From the NCBI GenBank assembly GCA_001683845.1, contig LXQI01000021.1, positions 51,050-115,049 on the forward strand: DNA of 64,000 nucleotides, read 5' to 3'. This document shows positions 33,347-41,291 of this stretch, in pieces (the first letter of the stretch is position 1; each line of letters starts with the position of its first letter). The stretch is from Erythrobacter sp. ANT-B3C2 (GTDB taxonomy: Bacteria; Pseudomonadota; Alphaproteobacteria; Sphingomonadales; Sphingomonadaceae). The notes under the pieces were generated by a model that was given only the letters and a program-made list of their open reading frames with translations, searched no databases and had not been told where the DNA came from. Position numbers and translations under genes: made by a program.

Positions 33347-34521
33347 CGGACACATTGAACGAGCGCCTGCAGGCAGGCTTCGAGGCTGCATTCGGCGGAT
33401 CGCCCGAGTTGGTGGTGCGTGCCCCGGGGCGGGTGAACCTGATTGGCGAGCACACCGATTACAACGATGGCTTCGCCCTGCCGGTGGCGATCGGGGCGGA
33501 GACGCAGGTCGCCTTCCGTCCCTCGGGCGATAGCCTGCTGGAGGTGGTGGCGCTGGATTTCGAAGCCGAGCGCGACGTGTTCCAACCCGCGGCCAACGTC
33601 GCCCACAGCGAAGCGGGTGGCTGGCGCGATTATGTGCGCGGCACCATCGCGGTGCTGGCCGGGGCGGGCCACGAGATGCCGGGCGGCGAGATGGCGATCG
33701 CGGGTGACATCCCCCGCGGTACCGGCCTTTCCTCCTCGGCCTCGCTGGAGGTGGCGGTGACGACAGCGGTGCTGGCCACGCTCGGCCGCAGTGAGGACCG
33801 GTGGCAGGTGGCGCTGTGGGCGCAGCGGGCGGAGAACGAGTTCGTCGGCGTGAAATGCGGCAATCTCGACCAGCTTTCCGCCGCGGCCACCGTGCGGGGC
33901 CACGCGCTGCTGATCGATTGCCGCAGCCTGGAGCTGCGCCCCGTGCCGCTGCCCGAGGGGACCGCGGTGGTGATCCTGCAATCGGGCGTGGTGCGCGGCT
34001 TGCTCGACGGGGAATACAACAATCGGCGGCGCGAGTGCGAAGAGGCTGCGGCGGTGCTCGGCGTTCCGGCGCTGCGCGATGCCGACCTGCCGATGCTGGA
34101 GGCCGCGCGCGACCGGATGCCCGATGTGGTGTTCCGCCGCGCCCGGCACGTCATCACCGACAATGCGCGCACGCTGCTCGCCACCGAGGCGCTGGAAGCG
34201 GGTGACCTGGCGCTGATGGGGCGGTTGATGGTGGAAAGCCATGCCTCGCAGCGGGACGATTTCGGGATTACCGTGGACGATACCGACCGGCTGGCTGGGC
34301 TTGTGAACCAGGCGATCGCCGACATTGCCGGCGGCGCAGGTGGCGCGCGGCAGACGGGCGGTGGGTTCGGCGGCGCGGTGGTCGCGGTGTTGCCGGAGGA
34401 GAACGTGGAGGCGGTGTGTGCCGCCGTGCTCGATGGCTACCGCACGCCGGCGGGCGCAATGCCCGACATCTACATCGAGACCGCCTGCGACGGTGCTTCG
34501 ATCGTGAGCCGGCGCCCATGA
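33343..34521 (+). CDS. galK: Galactokinase
   Basis: 392 aa GHMP kinase phosphorylating galactose at C1. Signature APGRVNLIGEHTDYNDGFALPVAI at the N-terminus, ATP loop DIPRGTGLSSSASLEVAV, and QTGGGFGGAVVAVL near the C-terminus. Start is TTG 33343, sharing bases with the galT stop (TTGA); the protein then reads TDTLNERLQAGF. The 630-aa track ORF is an upstream frame extension within galT. Stop overlaps galM (ATGA). Confidence 0.94.
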   Translation: MTDTLNERLQAGFEAAFGGSPELVVRAPGRVNLIGEHTDYNDGFALPVAIGAETQVAFRPSGDSLLEVVALDFEAERDVFQPAANVAHSEAGGWRDYVRGTIAVLAGAGHEMPGGEMAIAGDIPRGTGLSSSASLEVAVTTAVLATLGRSEDRWQVALWAQRAENEFVGVKCGNLDQLSAAATVRGHALLIDCRSLELRPVPLPEGTAVVILQSGVVRGLLDGEYNNRRRECEEAAAVLGVPALRDADLPMLEAARDRMPDVVFRRARHVITDNARTLLATEALEAGDLALMGRLMVESHASQRDDFGITVDDTDRLAGLVNQAIADIAGGAGGARQTGGGFGGAVVAVLPEENVEAVCAAVLDGYRTPAGAMPDIYIETACDGASIVSRRP

Positions 34522-35348
34522 CCATCACGCTGCGAGCGGGCGCGTTCGCCTGCGAGGTTGAGCCCGCGCTCGGCGGCTCGCTCCTCTCGCTCACGCAACG
34601 GGGCCAAGACCTGCTGCGTCAGGCGCCGGCCGGGACGACCAATGTGCTGGAGGCGGCCTGCTTTCCGCTGGTGCCCTTCGCCAACCGCATCGCCCATGGC
34701 CGCTTCCGCTTCGAGGGCGAGAACATCGTGCTGCCGCCCGACCCTGCCGCGCTGCCCCATGCCCATCACGGGCAGGGCTGGCGCGGGGCATGGCAGATTG
34801 CCCGGCAAACGGAGGACTGTGCCACGCTGGTCTTCGCGCATGCGCCGGGCGACTGGCCCTGGCGCTACGAGGCGACGCAGACGATCCTGCTGGACGAGAC
34901 CGGCATTTCGCTGACGCTCGAATTAGCCAACCGGGACCATCGCGTGATGCCCGCTGGCCTCGGGCTGCATCCCTTCTTCCCGCGCGGGCTCGAGACTGCG
35001 ATCGTCACCACCGCGCACCGGATGGTGACTACCGGGCCGGACGACATCCCCGATGGCGAAGCCGCATTCGAGCCCGGCCCCCGCTCGTTGGCTGCGCTGG
35101 AGGGGCTCGACAATCTCCTGCTCGGGGGTGGCGACGCGATCGCCTTTGAGGATGGGCCGGGCTCGGTGCGGCTGGCCGCGAGCGGTCCGCTGGCGGGCTG
35201 GCATTGCTACGTGCCGCTGGGCAAGGATTTCTTCTGCATCGAGCCGGTCACCCACCGGCCGGACAGCTTCCGCGATCAGCGCTCCTCGGAGCGGCTGGAG
35301 CCGGGTGGCAGCTGCCGGCTCGCGCTCCGGATAGAACCCTCCGCCTGA
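34518..35348 (+). CDS. galM: Aldose 1-epimerase family protein
   Basis: 276 aa, a shorter galactose-mutarotase-like protein of the galM/YeaD superfamily. Substrate residues in GRFRFEGENIVLP, the His pair PHAHHGQGWRGAW, GLHPFFPRG and the C-terminal Glu in FFCIEPVTHRPDSF support aldose epimerisation. Overlap with galK (ATGA) makes it the third gene of the operon that feeds galactose into central metabolism. Whether it acts on galactose only is open. Confidence 0.88.
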   Translation: MTITLRAGAFACEVEPALGGSLLSLTQRGQDLLRQAPAGTTNVLEAACFPLVPFANRIAHGRFRFEGENIVLPPDPAALPHAHHGQGWRGAWQIARQTEDCATLVFAHAPGDWPWRYEATQTILLDETGISLTLELANRDHRVMPAGLGLHPFFPRGLETAIVTTAHRMVTTGPDDIPDGEAAFEPGPRSLAALEGLDNLLLGGGDAIAFEDGPGSVRLAASGPLAGWHCYVPLGKDFFCIEPVTHRPDSFRDQRSSERLEPGGSCRLALRIEPSA

Positions 35349-35554
35349 GATCACCGGCTACCGTGTCGGCGGAGGAGCTTCGCAGATGGGTCGCTGGTGA
35401 GAGCGGCGACAGATCCACGGCGCGCGAACCTTGTACCATTCTATTGAATACGCTTGGTATGTTCGCACTTTGAACGCCAAGAACCTTCGCATTTGCTTGA
35501 TTTACGCGCCAGACTGTCTGTGGGAGACCAACAGATTAGGGTGGGAGAGTGGGG
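35349..35554. other. Leader region of the caspase-CHAT-STAND operon
   Basis: 206 bp between galM and the caspase gene, less GC-rich around 35430-35540. It should hold the operon promoter; no clear -35/-10 pair can be named. The ribosome site GGGAG precedes ATG 35555. Confidence 0.4.
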
Positions 35555-38500
35555 ATGTCGCGGGTTTATGCGCTCCTGGTCGGCATCAACGACTATGTTG
35601 ACGGTGTCAGCAAGTTGCATGGCTGCCTCAATGACATTGATAATGCTAGCGAATATTTGAACGAACAATGCCGGGACCCGGCTATCCTGGTGCTCAAGGA
35701 TGCCGAGGCGACCCGGGTCAACGTGATCGAGGGCATTCGCCGGCACCTGGCCCAAGCCGGTCCCGGCGACGTGGCCTATCTCCAGTTCTGCGGCCACGGA
35801 GCCCGCTCGCGATCCGCGCCCGAGTTCGGCGAATTCGACCTCGAGCGGCGCGACACCGGCCTAGTCCTCTACGACAGTCGCCGAAGCGACCAGACCTTCG
35901 ACTTGGCGGATAAGGAGCTGGCGCTGCTGATTGACGAGCTGGCGCGGCGTGGCCCGCACATCTCGCTGATGTTCGATTGCTGCCATGCGGGTTCCGGCAC
36001 CCGCAGCGACGAGGCGGACGAGGGCGTCAACGTCCGCACTGCCCGCCCTTCCCAATTCCCGCCCCGCCCGCTCGAGACCTACCTCGAAGGGCAATACAGC
36101 GCCCTGCACGCGCGCGGCGAGCTGGCGATCCCCATTGCGCCGCACATGCTGCTGGCCGCCTGCGACCGCTCCCAAACCGCCAAGGAGAGCGTCGTCGAGC
36201 ATCGCGGCTTCTACACGACCTCGTTCTACGACGTGCTGCGCAAGTCCGGCGGCACGGTGAGCTACGCCGAGCTGTTCGTGCGCGCCCGCGCGGCGGTGCG
36301 GCAGCTGGTGCGCGAACTGGGCAAGAGCGATCAGGACCCGCAATTCGAGGCGATCGGCGGCTTCGATGCCTATGCGGGATTTCTCAGCAGCGACGCAGCG
36401 AAGGCGCGGCGCCGCTACATGCTGGTGGACGCCGGGCAAGGCTGGCGGGTCGAATGCGGCGCGGTGCAGGGCCTTTCCACCGACCCGGCGCGCGCCGCTG
36501 CCTTTGCCATTTCCGCCGAGGGTGACGAGGGCGAACGGCTGGGCACGGCCCGTGTCGTCAGCGTCGGCGCACAGACCAGTGCCGTCGCGCTCGATTTCGC
36601 CGCCGACCCCGCTGTGCGCTACCAGGCGGAGGCGATCAGCATTCCCCAGCCACCGCTGATCGTCGGCTTCGCCGGCGATGAGGCGCTTCGCCCGCCTATC
36701 GAGGCAGCGCTGCGGGCCGATCCGGCCGGCACCGCCATGCTGGGCGACGGGGATGATGCTGATGATGACTTCGTCCTCACCGCCGGCAACGGAGTCGTGC
36801 GGCTGACCGAGCGCGGACGAGACGGGACGATCCGGCAGGTCCCGGTAAGCGAGGACGGTACCGGCTGGGCCGCGCCGCTGATCGCCGCGCTGGCGCATCT
36901 CGCGCAATGGCGGCGCAGCCTGGCGCTGCGCAACCCGCACCCGCAGCTTGATCCCGAACAGGTCGATCTGCTCGTCACCGAGCGGCGGCCCGGCGCCCCG
37001 GACCAGCTTCATGCTGGACCGGCGGTGACGCTGGTGGCCACCGAGACCGGGCCCAAGGGGCCGCAGGTCAAGTCGCGCCTGCAGCTGCGCAACCGCACCG
37101 GGCAGCTGCTGCATTTCGCGCTGTTCCACTTCACTGGCGAGCATGCGGTCAAGCTCCACAACAATGGCCAGATCGTCAGCGGCAAAGAGGCGATGACGAT
37201 CCTGGAGCCGCGCTTCTCGATCCCGCAGGGCACGAGCGCGACCGAGCGGCTGAAATTGATCTGCAGCACCGAGCCGATCGACGATTTCCTGCTGGTCCTG
37301 CCGCCGCTGCGCAATGATCGCGACATGGACGTGGACGAGCCCGGCGAGGCGAAGAAGCCGGTCACCGACGATTGGTTCACCCGCGATCTGACCGTTCAGG
37401 TGGTGCGCGGCGAGACCCGGATCGGCGCTGCGCCGACGACGCTGGCAGGGGGGCGCATCACCATCGCGCCGCACGCTTCGCTGAGCGCGACAGTCGCCCT
37501 GACCAGCACCGCCGGCGGCGGTTCACGCAGCGCGGGCGCCGAGGGTGCCGCCGCGCGGCTGCTGCTCGCCTCCGGCCTCCTGCCGGCTTCGCTCGACGGC
37601 GGCAGCCGAGATACCGAGGGCGCAGCCGTGCTGGTGCTTGGCGATATCGTCCATGCCGAGGCGCTGGAGGACGAGCCGCTGGCGCTGCGGCTCGATGTGC
37701 CGCTGGGCGAGCGGGAGGTGCTGGTTCCGCTGTTCCAGGCCGGTGGGCGGATGATCGTCGCCGGCGAGACCTGGCGCGATGAGGACGGGGCGACTCAGCT
37801 GCGGATCGCGCACCTTCCCAATGGCGGTGACGAGCGCAATCTCGTCCAGACCGCCAAGCTGTTCCTGTTCAAGGCGGTGCTGAATGCCGGCGATGTCGAC
37901 CTGCTGCGGCAGGTGGTGTTTTCGGAAGCGAGCCGACCGGAATGGCGCCGCTCGGGGATCGTCGAGGCGGTCGCCGCTGCCGACCGTGTCCTGCTGCTGC
38001 TCCACGGCATTGCTGGTGGCAGCGAGCCGATGGCCGCGGGAGTCCATGCGGCGGGGCTGGACGGGCAATTCGGCTGCGTGCTGGCCTATGATTACGAGAG
38101 CCTGTCGACGCCGATCGAGGACACCGCGCGATTGCTGAAGGCCGCCCTGGCCGGGGTGGGTCTGCAGGATGGCAGCGGCAAGCGGCTGACGATCCTGGCC
38201 CATTCGACCGGCGGGCTCGTCGCGCGTTGGCTGGTGGAGCGCGAGGGCGGGGCTGCGTTCATCGATCATGTGGTGCTGTGCGGTACGCCCAATGCGGGCT
38301 CGCCGCTCGGCCGGGTGGGGCAGGCGCGCAGCGTCGCGCAGATGCTGGCGACGCTGGGGCTGACGATGGGCATGCCGGTTTGCGGGCCAGTGCTGGCGGT
38401 GCTCGGCTATTCCTCGAAGCTGACGCCGAGCCTGGAGCAGACCGCCGCCAATTCCTCGCTGATGAAGGCTCTTGCGCTGAGCGAACGGCCCGCCGGCACG

Positions 38501-38767
38501 CGCTACACCATCGTGGCCGGCGATGCCTGCGACTACGAGGCGCAATCGGGCAGTGGCCTGAGCGAAGCGCTGCTGGCGGTGGGCCAGGGATCGCTGGTGG
38601 GCAGCCTGTTCAGCGGCGAGGCGAACGACATCGCGGTCGCGCGGGAAAGCGCGCACGGCGCCGGGGCGCGGGCGCTTGCCGGGGCGGAGCGGCGAGACAT
38701 CGCCTGCCATCACCTCGGCTATTTCAGCGCGCCGGAGGCACTGGGGGCGTTGAGGGCCATCGAATGA
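35555..38767 (+). CDS. Caspase-domain protein fused to an alpha/beta-hydrolase
   Basis: About 1070 aa, cytosolic. Residues 1-260 are a peptidase C14 (caspase/metacaspase) domain: MSRVYALLVGINDY, catalytic His81 in QFCGHGARSR, catalytic Cys143 in LMFDCCHAGSG. The middle (about 260-790) is unassigned, with beta-rich segments such as LLHFALFHFTGEHAVKLHNNG. From about 800 an alpha/beta-hydrolase follows: RVLLLLHGIAGG (oxyanion) and nucleophile Ser884 in LAHSTGGLVARW, like a lipase or thioesterase. ATG 35555 is preferred to GTG 35549 because GGGAG is 7 nt upstream. The stop overlaps the CHAT gene (ATGA). Likely a proteolysis-activated or protease effector; target unknown. Confidence 0.88.
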   Translation: MSRVYALLVGINDYVDGVSKLHGCLNDIDNASEYLNEQCRDPAILVLKDAEATRVNVIEGIRRHLAQAGPGDVAYLQFCGHGARSRSAPEFGEFDLERRDTGLVLYDSRRSDQTFDLADKELALLIDELARRGPHISLMFDCCHAGSGTRSDEADEGVNVRTARPSQFPPRPLETYLEGQYSALHARGELAIPIAPHMLLAACDRSQTAKESVVEHRGFYTTSFYDVLRKSGGTVSYAELFVRARAAVRQLVRELGKSDQDPQFEAIGGFDAYAGFLSSDAAKARRRYMLVDAGQGWRVECGAVQGLSTDPARAAAFAISAEGDEGERLGTARVVSVGAQTSAVALDFAADPAVRYQAEAISIPQPPLIVGFAGDEALRPPIEAALRADPAGTAMLGDGDDADDDFVLTAGNGVVRLTERGRDGTIRQVPVSEDGTGWAAPLIAALAHLAQWRRSLALRNPHPQLDPEQVDLLVTERRPGAPDQLHAGPAVTLVATETGPKGPQVKSRLQLRNRTGQLLHFALFHFTGEHAVKLHNNGQIVSGKEAMTILEPRFSIPQGTSATERLKLICSTEPIDDFLLVLPPLRNDRDMDVDEPGEAKKPVTDDWFTRDLTVQVVRGETRIGAAPTTLAGGRITIAPHASLSATVALTSTAGGGSRSAGAEGAAARLLLASGLLPASLDGGSRDTEGAAVLVLGDIVHAEALEDEPLALRLDVPLGEREVLVPLFQAGGRMIVAGETWRDEDGATQLRIAHLPNGGDERNLVQTAKLFLFKAVLNAGDVDLLRQVVFSEASRPEWRRSGIVEAVAAADRVLLLLHGIAGGSEPMAAGVHAAGLDGQFGCVLAYDYESLSTPIEDTARLLKAALAGVGLQDGSGKRLTILAHSTGGLVARWLVEREGGAAFIDHVVLCGTPNAGSPLGRVGQARSVAQMLATLGLTMGMPVCGPVLAVLGYSSKLTPSLEQTAANSSLMKALALSERPAGTRYTIVAGDACDYEAQSGSGLSEALLAVGQGSLVGSLFSGEANDIAVARESAHGAGARALAGAERRDIACHHLGYFSAPEALGALRAIE

Positions 38768-40560
38768 GTGCGGTAAGCGCCTTTGCGCCGGTCGTCCTGC
38801 TGGCCTTTGCCAACGACCAGGGCAGCTATCTCGAGAACCTGGTGCGCGAGCGAAAGGCGATCGCGGAGGGTCTCCAGCAGTTCGAGGACCAGCGCTACCT
38901 GCGCGTCCATGTCGAGCCCAATGCGGGGATCGACGATCTGTTCGCTTTGTTCGGCCGCTTCGCCAACCAGTTGGCGATCTTCCATTATGGCGGCCATGCG
39001 AACGGCTCGGCTCTGCGGCTCGAGGCGAACGGCGGTGCCAATGAGACGGCCCATGCCGGCGGGCTCGCGCAGATCCTCGGGCAATTGCGCGCGCTGAAGC
39101 TGGTGTTCCTCAACGGCTGCGCCACGCGCGACCAGGTGAAACGGCTACTCGAAGCCGGTGTGCCGGCGGTGATCGCCACCTCGGCCAAGATCGACGACAG
39201 CGCAGCCAGCAGCTTTGCCGCGCAGCTTTATGCCCGGCTGGGCGAGGGGCGCACGATCGCCGAGTCCTTCGCCGCCGCCCGCGCGGGGCTTGCCACCCGC
39301 GAGGGCGAGAGGCGCACGATCGACGCCTTTCGCGCGATGGATGTGGACGGCGAGGAATCTGCGCCGGGCAGCGATGCGCTGACCTGGGGCCTCTATACAA
39401 GGCCCGACGATGCGGGCGATGCGGCGCTCGGCTGGACGCTGCCGCAGGTCGCCGAGACAGAAGTGGTGATCGGGGCCACCCACGGCGGATTTGGCGCGCC
39501 GGCGGCCGAGCCCAATGCGGTGCTGCGTCAGACGCTGTTCAACGCGGTTGCCCGCCACAACGAGACGGTGTTCCGGCGGCTGGAGCAGGCGCGCGACAAT
39601 TCCATCGACGACGTGCGCGTGATCCCCGCCTCGATCTACGACAACATCCCCGCGCCCGTGGGCGAGCATATCCGCATGCTGTTCTCGCTAGCCGAACCGG
39701 ACCTGCAGCGGCTGCGGCAGCTGGCCCGCACCTACGAGATCGCGGCCAAATTTCTGGCGTTCGCGCTGGCTTCGCAAATCTGGAATGCGCGACTGGCGCA
39801 GCCCGGCTTCGCGCTGTCGGACATCGCGTGGGAGCAGCTCGACGCGTTCCACGCGCTCGACCCCGCGGCGGAGGCAAGTTTCGATCATCTCGGCCTCGCG
39901 CTGGCGCTGATCGCAGGGCTGGAGGAAAACGGGGTGTTCCCCTTCATGGCCGAAAGCGCCGGCTTGCCGGCCGCACTGCTGGCCCAGGAGCCGGCCGAGG
40001 CGCGTGCTTTTCTGAAGGAACTGCGCGAGCAGCTGGCGGCGGGCGATCCGCCAGTGCATGAGGTGGAGCGGCTGTGTTTCGATGGCGAACGCCACCTCGC
40101 GGCGCTGCTGGCGGAAATGGCCTTCATCGCCGGGTACAAGCTGGCGGTGGTCAAGCAGATCGCCATTACAAAGGCTCGCAACCGGCCCGCAACATACCGC
40201 CAGACGCGGGTGGAGCTCGACCAGATCTCGCTCAACATGTTCGCCGATGTGAGCCGGGAGGCCAGCGGCTTCAGCGACAACCAGGCGGTGCTGCTGTTCC
40301 GCTCGCTCGCCCATCCGGACGTGTTCCTCAACCTCACCCCGTTTCTGCTGGACCCGCTGGCGATCCGCAACCGGCCGGGTGCACAGCTGTTCTTCCTGCG
40401 ATCCTGGAGCGCCGAGCAGCAGGAGGCGACTTACCATCTGGTGGTCGACCCCACGGTCACGCTGGTCGTTTCGGGAACCTCGCCTGATCGGGACTCGGCG
40501 CTGTTCGCGCCGATCCGCGAGCAGCTGAGCGAGTTCCGGCGGGTGGTGGCGCGCCCGTGA
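38764..40560 (+). CDS. CHAT-domain (caspase-like) protease
   Basis: 598 aa. The N-terminal 230 residues are a CHAT domain: His78 in IFHYGGHANG and Cys119 in VFLNGCATRDQV form the catalytic dyad, followed by VPAVIATSAKIDDSAASSFAAQLY. The rest is alpha-helical without an identified domain (QLARTYEIAAKFLAFALASQIW) and could be an adaptor or effector-associated region. It overlaps the caspase gene by 4 nt and the STAND gene by 4 nt, so all three are one operon. CHAT proteases in other systems cut effectors after a sensor NTPase is triggered; that role is inferred here. Confidence 0.9.
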   Translation: MSAVSAFAPVVLLAFANDQGSYLENLVRERKAIAEGLQQFEDQRYLRVHVEPNAGIDDLFALFGRFANQLAIFHYGGHANGSALRLEANGGANETAHAGGLAQILGQLRALKLVFLNGCATRDQVKRLLEAGVPAVIATSAKIDDSAASSFAAQLYARLGEGRTIAESFAAARAGLATREGERRTIDAFRAMDVDGEESAPGSDALTWGLYTRPDDAGDAALGWTLPQVAETEVVIGATHGGFGAPAAEPNAVLRQTLFNAVARHNETVFRRLEQARDNSIDDVRVIPASIYDNIPAPVGEHIRMLFSLAEPDLQRLRQLARTYEIAAKFLAFALASQIWNARLAQPGFALSDIAWEQLDAFHALDPAAEASFDHLGLALALIAGLEENGVFPFMAESAGLPAALLAQEPAEARAFLKELREQLAAGDPPVHEVERLCFDGERHLAALLAEMAFIAGYKLAVVKQIAITKARNRPATYRQTRVELDQISLNMFADVSREASGFSDNQAVLLFRSLAHPDVFLNLTPFLLDPLAIRNRPGAQLFFLRSWSAEQQEATYHLVVDPTVTLVVSGTSPDRDSALFAPIREQLSEFRRVVARP

Positions 40561-41291
40561 ACCGGCCGTTCAAGTTCCTCGATGCGTTCGAGGCCGAGGA
40601 CCGTGACAGCTTCTTCGGCCGCGAACGCGAGGTCGAGGAGCTCTACGCGCTGGTGCTTGAAAGCGAGCTGACGCTGGTGTTCGGCACGTCCGGGACGGGC
40701 AAGACCAGCATCATCCAGTGCGGCCTCGCTAACCGGTTCCCCTCGACCAACTGGCACCCGATCTTCGTACGGCGCGGCGACGATCTCAATGTTGCGCTCG
40801 ACCGCGCGCTGCGCGCGCAGGGCCGCACGCCGATCCCCCCGGACGCCCCGACAAGGGAGGCGCTGCGCTCGCTTTACCTCGACATACAGCGGCCGCTCTA
40901 CCTCGTGCTCGACCAATTCGAGGAAATCTACGTGCTCGGCAGCGAGGCCGAGCAGGAGCGGTTCTACACCACTGTCTCCGAGATCCTGGCGGGGGAGGTG
41001 AGCTGCCGGATCATCATCAGCCTGCGCGAGGAATATCTCGCCGCGCTGACCCCGTTCGAGGCGGTCGTCCCACGGTTGTTCGATGCGCGGCTGCGGGTGG
41101 AGACGATGCGCCCGCGCTGTGTGATCGAGGCGATCATGGGCATGACCGCGGCCGCTGGTATCACGCTCGAACATGGCGAGGCGACCGCGCAGCTGATCGT
41201 CGACCAGCTCGATGATCAGCGCGTCGGCGTTCAGCTGACCTATCTGCAGGTCTATCTCGACGCGCTGTACCGCCGAGCCGCGCATCGATGA
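40557..41291 (+). CDS. STAND-type P-loop ATPase, C-terminally truncated
   Basis: 244 aa as it stands. Residues 1-235 are the N-terminal part of a STAND/AAA-like NTPase: FFGREREVEELY, Walker A GTSGTGKTS (43-51), Walker B LVLDQFEE (116-123), sensor stretch RIIISLREEYLAAL. Family members normally continue with winged-helix and repeat sensor regions; here the frame ends in RRAAHR and TGA at the point where the convergent TIR gene also loses its natural C-terminus. Start GTG 40557 overlaps the CHAT stop. Possibly non-functional. Confidence 0.85.
   Translation: MNRPFKFLDAFEAEDRDSFFGREREVEELYALVLESELTLVFGTSGTGKTSIIQCGLANRFPSTNWHPIFVRRGDDLNVALDRALRAQGRTPIPPDAPTREALRSLYLDIQRPLYLVLDQFEEIYVLGSEAEQERFYTTVSEILAGEVSCRIIISLREEYLAALTPFEAVVPRLFDARLRVETMRPRCVIEAIMGMTAAAGITLEHGEATAQLIVDQLDDQRVGVQLTYLQVYLDALYRRAAHR

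Noticed and set aside
29966-33391. 1141-aa minus-strand ORF
   Set aside because: Antisense shadow of pckG, galT and the gap between them; no start or family match, while sense genes are unambiguous.
32629-34521. 630-aa ORF as a galactokinase fusion
   Set aside because: The first 238 codons are an alternate frame of galT; galK starts at TTG 33343.
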